Origin: Spiribacter halobius
GTDB lineage: Bacteria; Pseudomonadota; Gammaproteobacteria; Nitrococcales; Nitrococcaceae
Assembly: GCF_020883455.1 (NCBI RefSeq)
Contig: NZ_CP086615.1
Coordinates: 3,100,001 to 3,164,000 of the forward strand
Direction: 5' to 3'
Length of the DNA stretch: 64,000 nucleotides
The notes beneath the pieces were generated by a model. That model saw only the letters and a list, made by a program, of their open reading frames with translations, was not told where the DNA came from and did not search any database. The position numbers were made by a program, and so were the translations under genes. Shown in pieces: positions 33,634-42,843 of this stretch (its first letter is position 1; every line of letters starts with the position of its first letter).

Positions 33634-34509
33634 ATGGGCCGCCCGCTGCCCTCGCCGCTCGCCCTGCATGCCTTCGACGCCGCCGCCCGCCACATGAGCT
33701 TCACGGAGGCCGCCCGCGAGCTGGGAGTGACCCAGGCGGCCGTCAGCCAGCGCATCCAGGTGCTGGAGCACCAGCTCGGGCAGCGGCTGTTCGTCCGCCA
33801 CCCGCGCGCGCTGGCGCTCACCGAGGCCGGCCGCGCGCTGATGCCCTCGGTGCGCGAGGCCTTCGAGCGGCTCGCCGGGGGCGTGGACGAGGTGTTCGGG
33901 CCGGCCCGGGAGGCGCCGCTCACCGTGCGGGCGACGCCGGGGTTCATCGAGCTCTGGCTCGCCCCCCGGCTGCACCGCTTTCGGGCCGAGCACCCCCAGG
34001 TACCGCTGCGTCTGGCCTCGGCGATCTGGCCGGAGGATTTCACCGGCGACGGCGTTGACCTCGAGATCCGTTACGGCGTCGGCGACTGGACCGACGTGGA
34101 GAGCCTCGCCCTCGCCGCCGAGGGGCTGACCCCGGTCTGCTCGCCGCGCCTGGCGGGGAAACTGGACGGCCCGGGCGATCTTGCCGGCCACACCCTGCTG
34201 CATGCGGCCGGGTTCGAGTCCGGCTGGCGCCACTGGCTGAACGCCGCCGGCGCCGGCGACCTCGCCGACCACGCCGAGGCGCTGGTCTGCGACACCCTCG
34301 CCGCCACCCATGCCCTCGCCCGCCATCACGTCGGGGTCGCTCTCGGCCGGCGTAGCCTGCTGCCGGAGGCCCTCGCCGACGGCCGCCTGGTGGCGCCCTT
34401 CCCCCAGGTCCTGGACAGCCCCGAGGGCTTCTACCTGACCCGCCCCGCCCGCAAGCCACTGCGCCCGGAGGCCACCGCCTTCTGGGACTGGGCGGCGGAA
34501 CAGAGCTAG
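33634..34509 (+). CDS. LysR-family transcriptional regulator
   Basis: A 291-residue LysR regulator from the ATG at 33634, which has AGGAGAG 8 or so bases upstream; a TTG one codon earlier is not needed. The N-terminal HTH is ALHAFDAAARHMSFTEAARE through AVSQRIQVLEHQLGQRLF (about 10-60). The C-terminal effector domain resembles GcvA-type regulators. It diverges from the gamma-butyrobetaine dioxygenase and probably controls it. Confidence 0.9.
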   Translation: MGRPLPSPLALHAFDAAARHMSFTEAARELGVTQAAVSQRIQVLEHQLGQRLFVRHPRALALTEAGRALMPSVREAFERLAGGVDEVFGPAREAPLTVRATPGFIELWLAPRLHRFRAEHPQVPLRLASAIWPEDFTGDGVDLEIRYGVGDWTDVESLALAAEGLTPVCSPRLAGKLDGPGDLAGHTLLHAAGFESGWRHWLNAAGAGDLADHAEALVCDTLAATHALARHHVGVALGRRSLLPEALADGRLVAPFPQVLDSPEGFYLTRPARKPLRPEATAFWDWAAEQS

Positions 34510-34519
34510 CCGTCGGCTG

Positions 34520-34542
34520 GGGAGCGGTCTCCGACCGCTCCC
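34520..34542. repeat. GGGAGCGGTC hairpin (GTGGGAG-type REP)
   Basis: GGAGCGGTC and GACCGCTCC pair perfectly around TCC in the 106-base gap between the convergent LysR and mdh genes. The same sequence forms the arms of the larger hairpin at 56039-56125. Confidence 0.75.
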
Positions 34543-34558
34543 ACGGGAGTGTCGGATA

Positions 34559-34594
34559 CGAAAAGGCCGCCCGCGGCGGTGCCGGGGGCGGCCC
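34559..34594 (-). terminator. Rho-independent terminator of mdh
   Basis: On the minus strand GGGCCGCC.. pairs with GGGCGGCC followed by TTTTCG. Arms 34565-34572 and 34586-34593 are 8 bp; the loop is 13 bases. It lies 22 bases after the mdh stop. Confidence 0.7.
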
Positions 34595-34615
34595 TGGATG
34601 CGGCGATGACTGCCG

Positions 34616-35596
34616 TTACGGCAGCAGGTGCTTCACCGCGTCGCGCTCCTCGTTGAGCTCCTGCTCGGTCGCCCGCATGCGCTCCCGGGAGAAGTCGTCG
34701 ATGGTGAGGCCCTGGACGATCTCGTAGTGACCGTTGCGGCAGCGCACGGGGAAGGAATAGATCAGCCCCTCGCTGATGCCGTAGCTGCCGTCCGAGGTGA
34801 TGGCCATGCTCACCCAGTCGTCATCCGGCGTGCCCAGGGTCCAGTCGCGCATGTGGTCGATGGCGGCACTCGCGGCCGAGGCGGCGCTGGACTGGCCACG
34901 GGCCTTGATGATGGCGGCGCCCCGCTGCTGCACGGTGGGGATGAAGGTCTCCTCCAGCCAGGCCCGGTCCACCAGCTCGCTCGCGGCCTGGCCCTTCACC
35001 GTGGCATGGCTGATGTCCGGATACTGGGTGGCGGAGTGGTTGCCCCAGACCGTCATCTGACGGATGTCGGTGACATGGCTGCCCGTACGGTTGGCGAGCT
35101 GTGCAAGAGCCCGGTTGTGATCCAGGCGGGTCATCGCCGTGAACTGGCCGGGGTCGATATCCGGGGCGTTGTGCTGGGCGATGAGGGCGTTGGTGTTGGC
35201 CGGGTTGCCCACCGCGAGCACGCGCACGCTGCGGCTCGCGACGTCATTGATGGCCTTGCCCTGGGCGGAAAAGATGGCGGCGTTGGCCTCGAGCAGGTCC
35301 TTGCGCTCCATGCCCGGGCCGCGCGGCTTCGCGCCGACCAGGAGGATGTAGTCCGCGTCCTTGAACCCTTCCTCGGCCTTGTCGGTGGCGTGCAGGCCGT
35401 GGAGCAGCGGGAAAGCGCAGTCCTCGAGCTCCATCACCACGCCCTGCACGGCGTCCATGGCCGGCGGGATCTCCACCAGCTGGAGAATGACGGGCTGATC
35501 CGGGCCGAGCATGTCGCCCGCCGCGATCCGGAACAGCAGGCTGTAGCCGATCTGGCCTGCGGCGCCGGTGACCGCTACGCGAACAGGTGCCTTCAT
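34616..35596 (-). CDS. mdh: Malate dehydrogenase
   Basis: A 326-residue NAD-dependent malate dehydrogenase of the type with [19 protein letters not shown] at the N-terminus. The catalytic His lies in [14 protein letters not shown], with an Asp and Arg pair in [23 protein letters not shown] supplies substrate-binding arginines. It oxidises malate to oxaloacetate in the TCA cycle. The ATG at 35596 has GGAGG just upstream. A -10 like TACAAT lies about 66 bases upstream, and an intrinsic terminator follows the gene. Confidence 0.95.
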   Translation of the reverse strand: MKAPVRVAVTGAAGQIGYSLLFRIAAGDMLGPDQPVILQLVEIPPAMDAVQGVVMELEDCAFPLLHGLHATDKAEEGFKDADYILLVGAKPRGPGMERKDLLEANAAIFSAQGKAINDVASRSVRVLAVGNPANTNALIAQHNAPDIDPGQFTAMTRLDHNRALAQLANRTGSHVTDIRQMTVWGNHSATQYPDISHATVKGQAASELVDRAWLEETFIPTVQQRGAAIIKARGQSSAASAASAAIDHMRDWTLGTPDDDWVSMAITSDGSYGISEGLIYSFPVRCRNGHYEIVQGLTIDDFSRERMRATEQELNEERDAVKHLLP

Positions 35597-35661
35597 GGGG
35601 AAACCTCCCGATTGCCTGTTTTTGACGCGCGACGCGTGGTGCACCGCCGCGAACGCGCGGC

Positions 35662-35667
35662 ATTGTA
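35662..35667 (-). promoter_or_regulatory. Candidate -10 element of the mdh promoter
   Basis: TACAAT on the minus strand, 66 bases before the mdh ATG. No good -35 hexamer is found at 16-18 bases, so this is only a candidate. Confidence 0.4.
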
Positions 35668-35733
35668 GCAGACGGCTTAGGCCGGGGGTCTGCCAGCCGG
35701 ATGGGCTGTCGCGGTCCGTAACGACCGCCGGCT

Positions 35734-35857
35734 CAAACACAACGACACCACGGACACAACGGTTCACAACGGGCCGCAGGGTCCGGAGCTGCCCGGACGT
35801 TCCGAATTTCCCTTCCCGCGTTGTGTCCCGTTGTGCCCGTGGTGTCGCCGTGTTGAG
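35734..35857. repeat. Facing CACAACG arrays between mdh and the DUF6489 gene
   Basis: The left arm (35734-35773) has units CACAACG, ACACCACG, GACACAACGG and TTCACAACGGG. The right arm (35815-35857) is nearly its complete reverse complement. About 40 bases separate them. Together they could form a hairpin with a stem of about 40 bp. They belong to the same family as 16746-16830 and 37302-37446. Confidence 0.85.
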
Positions 35858-35910
35858 AAAACACGCCGGGACACGGGCGCGTGCCGGACAAGGACGCGGC
35901 GGTTCGCGAG

Positions 35911-36165
35911 CTACCGTTCCTTGTCGTCCTTGCCCTGGCTCTGGCTGAAGGCGTCCCAGAAGGCCTTCTGCAGGCTCTCGAAGCCGGGGGCGCTGGGGCC
36001 CATTACCTGGCGGAACAGCGCCGCGGGATCGTACTGGTCGAGGCCCTCCAGCATGCGCTCGCGCATGCGCTTCATGACCTCCTCCTGCAGTGGCTGGACG
36101 TCGGGCAGGCCGAAGAAGCGGCGCAGCTCCTCGGGCGTGGTGTCGAGATCGACCTTGATGCGCAT
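35911..36165 (-). CDS. DUF6489-type small protein
   Basis: An 84-residue, charged, helical protein starting at the ATG at 36165 ([23 protein letters not shown]). It resembles a small family of proteins of unknown function annotated as DUF6489 in proteobacteria. It has no signal peptide or membrane segment. GACAAGGA, close to its end, is repeated inverted as TCCTTGTC just after the stop. A REP-like hairpin lies upstream of its start. Function is unknown. Confidence 0.75.
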   Translation of the reverse strand: MRIKVDLDTTPEELRRFFGLPDVQPLQEEVMKRMRERMLEGLDQYDPAALFRQVMGPSAPGFESLQKAFWDAFSQSQGKDDKER

Positions 36166-36200
36166 ACGGGCCTCGGTGTCGGCGTGAATGTCGCCCCATT

Positions 36201-36530
36201 GTAGGTCGTGCGCGGCGCAGCCGCGTGCGACGTCCCAATGCCAGGCCGGCCGGAGAACGTCGGACAGCGCCTGCGGCGCTGCACGACCTACGCCGGTGGG
36301 AGGCTCCGCTGCGGCATCCCTGCCGCAGAGGGTCCCGGGAGAGGGGGCCACTCCCCGCCCACCACCCACCGGGGCAGCGTCAGCGTGGGCGACCGATCCG
36401 CCCGTGCCACGAACCGTGCCGCAGCAGCCTTCGTCGCGGATGAACCCCGGCGCGTTCAGGGCGGGGCAATCCCGTGCCAGCACCGCAGACCCGGGATGTC
36501 GGCGTCCGCCTGCGGCGGATGCCGACCTAC
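36201..36530. repeat. Cluster of REP-like hairpins
   Basis: GTAGGTCGTGCGCGGC with GCCGCGTGCGAC is at 36201-36231. An inverted copy of the same head (ending GACCTAC) is at 36259-36291. CTGCGGCA/TGCCGCAG is at 36309-36328. GTCGGCGTCCGCC with GGCGGATGCCGACCTAC is at 36498-36530. The last one supplies the TAG stop of the adjoining adenosyltransferase gene. Nothing else is evident in the 360-base gap. Confidence 0.8.
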
Positions 36531-37234
36531 GCGAGCGGGATGGGGTCGCCGACGGCGAGGCGGAAGTGCTCGGCGGCGCTGCCCTGATTGACGGCGATCT
36601 CCACCAGGCCCGAGGAGTTCGGATACCAGAAGGGGGTGCCCGGAGGCTGGTCGCAGAAGGTGCGGGCCCCGGGCAGGGCGGTGCCGGCGGGCGCTGGCGC
36701 GCGGCCGCTCAGATCCTGCTCGCGCAGGCCGGTCATGACGTTGCCGAAGGCATCGATGTAGATGACGCGCTGGCGGTCCGCCTTCGGGCGGACCCAGTCG
36801 GTGACGCCGGTGGCGCCCGTTGGCATGTGGCCAATGGCGAGCTCGGCCGCCGCCGGGGCGAAGACGTCGCGGCCGTGGAACGTGGGGGCCGCCCCGTCGG
36901 GCACGGCGAGGGACCAGACGTGGAGGTCGTCCGCCTCCAGCAGGGGCGCGAGCAGGCCGTTATCCGGACCGACGAACCAGCGGCCGCGGCTACGCGCCAT
37001 CAGCGCCCGCCGCTCCCCGCCGACGCCGGGGTCCACCACCGCCACGGTCACCGAGCGCCGCGGCAGCCGCGGCGTCAGCGCCGCCAGCAGCAGCCCCGCC
37101 TCCACCGGCCGGAAGGCCGGCGTGTCGTGCATCAGGTCCACCACCGGCACGGTGGTCGTCCGCGCCGCGATGGCGGCCTTCATCTGCCCGACGTAGGGCC
37201 CCTGCCAGCCAAAATCGGTGAACAGCAGAATCAT
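36527..37234 (-). CDS. SAM hydroxide adenosyltransferase (DUF62)
   Basis: A 235-residue protein of the fluorinase/SAM-hydroxide adenosyltransferase family. Landmarks are LLFTDFGWQGPYVGQMKAAI at the start, VAVVDPGVGGERRAL near residue 65, WFVGPDNGLLAPLL near 88 and YIDAFGNVMTGL near 160. These enzymes use an activated water to split S-adenosylmethionine into adenosine and methionine; the physiological role is unclear. The stop codon is the TAG in the GTAGG head of a REP-like hairpin. It stands alone between repeat regions. Confidence 0.92.
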   Translation of the reverse strand: MILLFTDFGWQGPYVGQMKAAIAARTTTVPVVDLMHDTPAFRPVEAGLLLAALTPRLPRRSVTVAVVDPGVGGERRALMARSRGRWFVGPDNGLLAPLLEADDLHVWSLAVPDGAAPTFHGRDVFAPAAAELAIGHMPTGATGVTDWVRPKADRQRVIYIDAFGNVMTGLREQDLSGRAPAPAGTALPGARTFCDQPPGTPFWYPNSSGLVEIAVNQGSAAEHFRLAVGDPIPLA

Positions 37235-37301
37235 CAGCGCACCCCCTTGCCAGGAACCAGGGCGCCGTTACGGCCCCAGGCCGTCCCTGTTGAAGAGGAG
37301 A

Positions 37302-37446
37302 TTCAACACAACGACACCACGGGCACAACGGTTCACGACGGGGAAGACGATGACACTGGATCGGGCAGCAGCGCTTTGGCGGCAGTCTCCGCCAGAAATT
37401 GATTCTCCGTAGTGTAGCGTTGTGTCCGTGGTGTCGTTGTGTTGAA
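37302..37446. repeat. Facing CACAACG arrays upstream of the adenosyltransferase
   Basis: The left arm is 37302-37343 and the right arm 37411-37446; they are approximate reverse complements of the CACAACG family. The 67-base interior holds GGCAGTCTCCGCC-like GC-rich sequence. The array lies between the adenosyltransferase start and the end of the ribosomal alpha operon. Confidence 0.85.
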
Positions 37447-37450
37447 CCCT

Positions 37451-37495
37451 GTCCGCCTGGAAGTGACGAATCCCACTTCCACGGAGTGGGCGGAC
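37451..37495. repeat. Nested palindrome downstream of rplQ
   Basis: GTCCGCC (37451-37457) pairs with GGCGGAC (37489-37495), and inside them TGGAAGTG pairs with CACTTCCA. It directly abuts the T-run of the rplQ terminator. Confidence 0.65.
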
Positions 37496-37521
37496 AAAAA
37501 AGCCGGGCACTCGGCCCGGCT
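37496..37521 (-). terminator. Rho-independent terminator of the alpha operon
   Basis: On the minus strand GCCGGGC-CGAGT-GCCCGGC is followed by TTTTTT. The stem is 7 bp and perfect (37502-37508 with 37514-37520). It lies 26 bases after the rplQ stop and should end the spc-alpha transcript. Confidence 0.9.
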
Positions 37522-37546
37522 CCTCGTGTCGCGGTGCGGCCGGGGC

Positions 37547-37951
37547 TCAGGAGGCCTCGGCCTGCTTTGGCTCTGCTTCCGGCTCCTCGGCCTCGGGGCG
37601 ATCCACCAGCTCCACGAAGGCCATGGGGGCGTTGTCGCCGGGGCGAAAACCGGCCTTCAGCACGCGCAGGTAACCGCCCGGGCGCTCTCGGTAGCGCGGG
37701 CCGAGCTCCTCGAAGAGCTTGGTCACGACGCCGCGGTCGCGCAGGCGCGAGAAGGCGAGCCGGCGGTTGGCCACCGAGTCCTCCTTGGCGAGGGTGATCA
37801 GCGGCTCGGCGACCCGGCGCAGCTCCTTCGCCTTCGGCAGGGTGGTTCGGATGGCCTCATGCTCGAACAGCGACGCGGACATGTTGCGGAACATGGCCTG
37901 GCGATGGCTGCTCGTGCGGCTCAGCTTGCGTCCGGATTTGCGATGGCGCAT
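37547..37951 (-). CDS. rplQ: 50S ribosomal protein L17
   Basis: A 134-residue L17 with the classic [20 protein letters not shown] start and the [20 protein letters not shown] segment. The C-terminal tail is acidic ([13 protein letters not shown]). It is the last gene of the alpha operon, after rpoA, and is followed by a strong intrinsic terminator. Confidence 0.97.
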   Translation of the reverse strand: MRHRKSGRKLSRTSSHRQAMFRNMSASLFEHEAIRTTLPKAKELRRVAEPLITLAKEDSVANRRLAFSRLRDRGVVTKLFEELGPRYRERPGGYLRVLKAGFRPGDNAPMAFVELVDRPEAEEPEAEPKQAEAS

Positions 37952-37965
37952 GACTCGTCTTTCCT

Positions 37966-38964
37966 TTAGCCCGTCGCCCGGTCCCGGTCCTCAAGACCGG
38001 CCGGCGGCCAGTTCTCCAGGCGCATGCCCAGCTGCAGTCCGTGCTGGGCGAGCACCTCCTTGATTTCGTTCAGAGACTTCTTGCCGAGGTTGGGCGTCTT
38101 CAGCAGCTCCACCTCGGTCTTCTGCACCAGATCACCCACGTAGTGGATGCTCTCGGCCTTCAGGCAGTTGGCTGAGCGCACCGTGAGCTCGAGGTCGTCG
38201 ATGGGACGCAGCAGGATCGGGTCCACCTCCGGCTCCTTGCGGCTCGGCTCGTCGGCGCTCTCGCCGCCCTCGAGGTCGACGAACACCGAGAGCTGGTCCC
38301 GCAGCAGGCCGGCGGCGAAGCGGATCGCCTCCTCCGGCTCGATGACGCCGCTGGTCTCGATGTCCATCACCAGCTTGTCGAGGTCGGTGCGCTGCTCCAC
38401 GCGGGCGCTCTCGACGTTGTAGGCCACGCGGCGCACGGGGCTGTAGGTCGCGTCCAGGGCCAGATGGCCGATGGCGCGCTCCTCGTCCCGCTCACGGGCG
38501 GTGGCCGGCTCGTAGCCGCGCCCCTTGGAGACCGTGAGCGTCATGGTGAGCTCGCCGGCCTTGGTGAGGTTGGCGATCACGAGCTCGGGGTTCTTCACCT
38601 CGACGTCGTGGTCGGCCTCGATATCGCCGGCGGTCACCGCGCCCGGCCCCTTCTTGGAGAGCCGAAGCGTGGCCTCTTCCTTCGAGTGCAGCCGCACCGC
38701 GAGATTCTTCAGGTTGAGCAGGATGTCGACCACGTCCTCCTGCACACCCTCGATGGCGGTGTACTCGTGCAGCACACCCTCGATCTCCACCTCCGTGACC
38801 GCGAAGCCGGGCATGGAGGAGAGCAGCACACGCCGCAGCGCGTTGCCCAGGGTATGGCCGAAGCCGCGCTCGAGCGGCTCCAGCGTGACGCGCGCGCGCT
38901 TGTCACTGACCGCGTCCACGTCGACGACGCGGGGCTTAAGGAAATCCTTGAACTGACCCTGCAT
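37966..38964 (-). CDS. rpoA: RNA polymerase subunit alpha
   Basis: A 332-residue alpha subunit, starting at the ATG 38964 ([12 protein letters not shown]). The N-terminal dimerisation domain (to about 235) includes [20 protein letters not shown]. The C-terminal domain has [19 protein letters not shown] and [18 protein letters not shown], which bind UP elements and activators. The frame extends 20 codons upstream, but without family similarity. It lies between rpsD and rplQ. Confidence 0.97.
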   Translation of the reverse strand: MQGQFKDFLKPRVVDVDAVSDKRARVTLEPLERGFGHTLGNALRRVLLSSMPGFAVTEVEIEGVLHEYTAIEGVQEDVVDILLNLKNLAVRLHSKEEATLRLSKKGPGAVTAGDIEADHDVEVKNPELVIANLTKAGELTMTLTVSKGRGYEPATARERDEERAIGHLALDATYSPVRRVAYNVESARVEQRTDLDKLVMDIETSGVIEPEEAIRFAAGLLRDQLSVFVDLEGGESADEPSRKEPEVDPILLRPIDDLELTVRSANCLKAESIHYVGDLVQKTEVELLKTPNLGKKSLNEIKEVLAQHGLQLGMRLENWPPAGLEDRDRATG

Positions 38965-39054
38965 GGATCGGAAACCTCTCTGTGCGCAGCAGCCGCACTC
39001 CAGACGTAGGGAATCGGGCGCCACCGACCGGCGGCATCACGCCGCCCGCGGCGC

Positions 39055-39675
39055 TTACTTCGAGTACAGCTCGACGATCAGGTGCTCGTTAATCTCGGCG
39101 GAGAGATCGGCCCGGTCCGGGAGCTGCTTCAGCGTGCCCTGGAACGCCTTCTCATCCACCTCGACCCACTGCGGCAAACCGTTCTGCTGGGCCATCTCCT
39201 GGGCCGCCTGGACGCGCAGCTGCTTCTGCGCCTTTTCCTTGATGCCGACGGTGTCGCCGGGGCTGACCTGGGCCGACGGGATGTTGGTCACCCGGCCGTT
39301 GACGGTCACCGCACGGTGGGCCACCAGCTGCCGCGCCTCGGCGCGGGTGGAGGCGAAGCCCATGCGGTAGACGATGTTGTCCAGCCGGCACTCGAGCAGC
39401 CGCAGCAGGTTCTCGCCGGTGTTGCCGCGGCGCCGGTCCGCCTCCGCGTAGTAGTTGCGGAACTGGCGCTCCAGCACGCCGTAGATGCGGCGAACCTTCT
39501 GCTTCTCGCGCAGCTGCAGCCCGTAGTCCGAGATGCGGGTACGGCGCTGGCCGTGCTGACCGGGCGGGGTATCCAGCTTGCACTTGCTGTCCAGCGGGCG
39601 CACGCCGCTCTTCAGGAAGAGATCCGTGCCCTCGCGCCGGGCGAGCTTGCAGGTCGGTCCGATATATCTGGCCAT
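39055..39675 (-). CDS. rpsD: 30S ribosomal protein S4
   Basis: A 206-residue S4. It starts [21 protein letters not shown] and has the S4 RNA-binding domain ([22 protein letters not shown]) from about residue 95. S4 nucleates 16S rRNA folding and, in enterobacteria, represses its own alpha operon. It lies 90 bases before rpoA, enough for a leader structure. Confidence 0.97.
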   Translation of the reverse strand: MARYIGPTCKLARREGTDLFLKSGVRPLDSKCKLDTPPGQHGQRRTRISDYGLQLREKQKVRRIYGVLERQFRNYYAEADRRRGNTGENLLRLLECRLDNIVYRMGFASTRAEARQLVAHRAVTVNGRVTNIPSAQVSPGDTVGIKEKAQKQLRVQAAQEMAQQNGLPQWVEVDEKAFQGTLKQLPDRADLSAEINEHLIVELYSK

Positions 39676-39691
39676 TCCGGGTTCCCTCTGC

Positions 39692-40081
39692 TCAGACGCG
39701 ACGCTTCTTGGGCGGACGGCAGCCGTTGTGCGGGATCGGCGTCACGTCCTCGATATTGGTGATGCGATAGCCGGCGTTGTTGAGCGCGCGCACCGCGGAC
39801 TCGCGGCCCGGGCCGGGGCCCTTCACCCGCACCTCGAGGTTCTTCAGGCCGTAGTCCTTGGCCGCCTCGCTGGCGCGCTCCGAGGCCACCTGCGCGGCGA
39901 AGGGCGTGCTCTTGCGCGAGCCGCGAAAGCCGCTGCCGCCGGAGCTCGCCCAGGCCAGCGCGTTGCCCTGGCGATCGGTGATGGTGATGATGGTGTTGTT
40001 GAAGGTCGCGTTGATGTGCGCGATCCCGTCAACGACCGTGCGCCGGGCGCGCTTGCGGGTACGGGTGGTTGGCTTCGCCAT
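39692..40081 (-). CDS. rpsK: 30S ribosomal protein S11
   Basis: A 129-residue S11 with the [23 protein letters not shown] core and the C-terminal [18 protein letters not shown]. It binds the 30S platform near the mRNA exit. Standard position between rpsM and rpsD. Confidence 0.97.
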   Translation of the reverse strand: MAKPTTRTRKRARRTVVDGIAHINATFNNTIITITDRQGNALAWASSGGSGFRGSRKSTPFAAQVASERASEAAKDYGLKNLEVRVKGPGPGRESAVRALNNAGYRITNIEDVTPIPHNGCRPPKKRRV

Positions 40082-40121
40082 GCTGTTCTGTCCTGTTCTC
40101 GTCCGGGCCGACGCTGAATGC

Positions 40122-40478
<357 letters not shown>

Positions 40479-40572
40479 GAGCCGAGTCTCCCGAATGAAT
40501 CGATTTCCCGCGGAAACCCGCTAGTTTAGCGGGAATTCCACTTCATGTTCAAGGCAGAAGGGCCGGCTCCGG

Positions 40573-40689
40573 CTAGCCCTGCCGCTGCTTGTGCCGCGCG
40601 TCCGTCGTGCAGATGACGCGCACGGTGCCGCGGCGCTTGATCACCTTGCAGTTGCGGCAGATCTTCTTGACCGAAGCACGTACCTTCAT
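40573..40689 (-). CDS. rpmJ: 50S ribosomal protein L36
   Basis: A 38-residue L36 read directly from the sequence: [20 protein letters not shown], then [18 protein letters not shown]. The zinc ligands Cys11, Cys14, Cys27 and His33 are present, so this is the zinc-binding form. It ends in a TAG at 40575-40573 and lies between secY and rpsM as usual, but with an octamer repeat array separating it from secY. Confidence 0.95.
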   Translation of the reverse strand: MKVRASVKKICRNCKVIKRRGTVRVICTTDARHKQRQG

Positions 40690-40792
40690 CGTTCTGTCTC
40701 CGACAAAAATCGTTGCGGCGCCCGCAAAAGGGCGCGAAGCATACCAGAGCGCCGTCGGCGTTGCACGCCTTGGCGAGGTGACGATGGTTCCA

Positions 40793-40875
40793 GTGATGAG
40801 GTAATGGGGTGATGAAGTGATGAGGTCATGAAGCCCAATTACCTCATCACTCCATCACTCCATCACCTCATCACC
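40793..40875. repeat. Facing GTGATGAG octamer arrays between rpmJ and secY
   Basis: Five tandem 8-base units (GTGATGAG, GTAATGGG, GTGATGAA, GTGATGAG, GTCATGAA) fill 40793-40832. A reverse-complement array (ACCTCATC, ACTCCATC) fills 40839-40875, with only six bases between them. The stem could be almost 40 bp. The secY stop is made by the array: TGATGA at 40873-40868. The array interrupts the spc operon. Confidence 0.88.
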
Positions 40876-42214
40876 GCAGCATCCCCCCGCCCGGGCGCTT
40901 GTGCGCCGTCAGGTTGGCCTTCTTCATCAGCGGCTCGTACTGGTGGGACACCAGGTGCGCCTGCAGCTGGGACATGAAGTCCATCACCACCACCACGATG
41001 ATCAGCAGCGACGTGCCGCCGAAGTAGAACGGCACGTTCCAGTACAGGATCAGGAACTCCGGCAGCAGGCAGACCGCGGTGATGTAGGCCGCGCCCACCA
41101 GGGTCAGCCGCGTCATCACCTTGTCGATGTAGCGGGCCGTCTGCTCGCCGGGGCGGATCCCGGGGATGAACGCGCCGGACTTCTTCAGGTTGTCCGCCGT
41201 GTCCCGCGCGTTGAACACCAGCGCCGTGTAGAAGAAGCAGAAAAAGATGATCGCCACCGCGTAGAACGCGATGTAGAGCGGCTGCCCGGGGCTCAGGCTC
41301 TGCCCGAGGCGCTGCATCCACGCCAGACTGTCCACCGACCCGAACCACTGGCCGAGGGTAGCCGGGAACAGGATGATGCTGGAGGCGAAGATCGCCGGGA
41401 TGACACCGGCCATGTTGATCTTTAGCGGCAGATGGCTGGACTGCGCCGCGTACATCTTCCGCCCCTGCTGGCGCCGGGCGTAGTTCACCGTGATCCGGCG
41501 CTGACCGCGCTCCATGAAGACGATGAACCAGATCACCCCCAGCGCCATCACGGCCAGCAGCAGCACCGTCGGAATGCCGAGCTCCCCGGTGCGGGTGAGC
41601 TCGAGGGTCCCGCCGAGCGCCGCCGGCAGGCCGGCGACGATGCCGGCGAAGATGATCAGCGAGATGCCGTTGCCGATGCCGCGCTCGGTGATCTGCTCGC
41701 CGAGCCACATCAGGAACATAGTGCCGGTGACCAGCGTCGCCGTGCCGATGAACACGAAGCTCGGCCCCGGGTTGAGCACCACGCCCTGGTTCTGCAGCGC
41801 CACGGTGATGCCGATGCCCTGGAACAGCGCCAGGGCGAGCGTCCCGTAGCGGGTGTACTTGGTGATCTGCCGCCGGCCCTGCTCGCCCTCCTTGCGCAGC
41901 TGCTGCAGGGAGGGGACCACCGCGCTCATCAGCTGCATGATGATGGACGCGGAGATATAGGGCATCACCCCGAGCGCGAACAACGACAGCCGCCCCAGGG
42001 CACCGCCCGAGAACATGTTGAACATGTCCAGGATAGTGCCGGCCTGGGCTTCGAACATCTGCGCGAGCGCGGCCTGGTCGATCCCGGGGATGGTGATGTG
42101 CGCACCCAGGCGGTACACCACCAGCGCGATGAGCACGAAGGTCAGCCGCTGGCGGACCTCGGTCAGCCGGCCGATGCCCCCGAGGGCGCCCATGCTGGCG
42201 GCGCTGCGAGCCAC
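40871..42214 (-). CDS. secY: Preprotein translocase subunit SecY
   Basis: A 447-residue SecY with ten predicted transmembrane segments. Landmarks are [18 protein letters not shown] near the N-terminus, the plug region after it, and the cytosolic loop [27 protein letters not shown] near residue 260. It forms the protein-conducting channel with SecEG. It is in its usual place after rplO. The tandem TGATGA stop belongs to the downstream octamer array. Cotranscription with rpmJ and the alpha operon must cross that array. Confidence 0.97.
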   Translation of the reverse strand: MARSAASMGALGGIGRLTEVRQRLTFVLIALVVYRLGAHITIPGIDQAALAQMFEAQAGTILDMFNMFSGGALGRLSLFALGVMPYISASIIMQLMSAVVPSLQQLRKEGEQGRRQITKYTRYGTLALALFQGIGITVALQNQGVVLNPGPSFVFIGTATLVTGTMFLMWLGEQITERGIGNGISLIIFAGIVAGLPAALGGTLELTRTGELGIPTVLLLAVMALGVIWFIVFMERGQRRITVNYARRQQGRKMYAAQSSHLPLKINMAGVIPAIFASSIILFPATLGQWFGSVDSLAWMQRLGQSLSPGQPLYIAFYAVAIIFFCFFYTALVFNARDTADNLKKSGAFIPGIRPGEQTARYIDKVMTRLTLVGAAYITAVCLLPEFLILYWNVPFYFGGTSLLIIVVVVMDFMSQLQAHLVSHQYEPLMKKANLTAHKRPGGGMLR

Positions 42215-42215
42215 G

Positions 42216-42656
42216 CTAGCCCTCGACCTTGCCGCCGGCCTGCTCGATGGCGGCGCGGGCGCCGGCGCTCACCTTCACGCCGCGTACCGTGAGCGGGCGC
42301 GTCAGCTCGCCGGAGACAATGACCTTCGCCGTGCGCGCCTGCTGCGGCACGATGCCGGCCTGCTTCAGGCTCAGCAGATCGGCGGTATCGCCCTGGACGT
42401 GGTTGAGCTCCCCAAGGCGCACTTCGGCGGCGAAGCGGCTCTTGCGCGAGCGGAAGCCGATCTTCGGCACCCGCCGCTGCATCGGCATCTGGCCGCCCTC
42501 GAAGCCCACCTTGGTGAAGCCGCCGCTGCGGGACTTCTGGCCCTTGACGCCGCGGCCCGCGGTCTTGCCGAGCCCGGAGCCCGAGCCACGGCCGACGCGC
42601 GTCGCGCCGGGGCGGCTGCCCGGTGCCGGACGGAGTGTATTCAGGCGCATGGTCAC
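42216..42656 (-). CDS. rplO: 50S ribosomal protein L15
   Basis: A 146-residue L15 with the Gly/Arg-rich N-terminus ([20 protein letters not shown]) that threads into 23S rRNA and a globular C-terminal half. It overlaps rpmD by four bases and precedes secY directly. Confidence 0.96.
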   Translation of the reverse strand: MTMRLNTLRPAPGSRPGATRVGRGSGSGLGKTAGRGVKGQKSRSGGFTKVGFEGGQMPMQRRVPKIGFRSRKSRFAAEVRLGELNHVQGDTADLLSLKQAGIVPQQARTAKVIVSGELTRPLTVRGVKVSAGARAAIEQAGGKVEG

Positions 42657-42841
42657 GCTTCCTCCACGGCCAGCATGTAGGAGACCTTGTTGATCATCCC
42701 CCGGTTCTCGGGGGTGTCGGCGACGACGACGGAGTGGTGCATCCGCCGCAGGCCGAGCCCGGCGACGCAGGCCCGATGGGCGGCGACCCGCCCGGAGAGG
42801 CTGCGCACCAGGGTCACGCGGAGCTGCTTCTTGGCGGTCAT
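42653..42841 (-). CDS. rpmD: 50S ribosomal protein L30
   Basis: A 62-residue L30 ([20 protein letters not shown], then [11 protein letters not shown]). Typical length. It overlaps rplO and lies two bases after rpsE. Confidence 0.95.
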   Translation of the reverse strand: MTAKKQLRVTLVRSLSGRVAAHRACVAGLGLRRMHHSVVVADTPENRGMINKVSYMLAVEEA

Positions 42842-42843
42842 GA

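Noticed and set aside
35597-36238. Extension of the mdh frame upstream to 36238
   Set aside because: It crosses repeat arrays and the DUF6489 gene, and malate dehydrogenase homology starts at the ATG at 35596 next to a GGAGG site.
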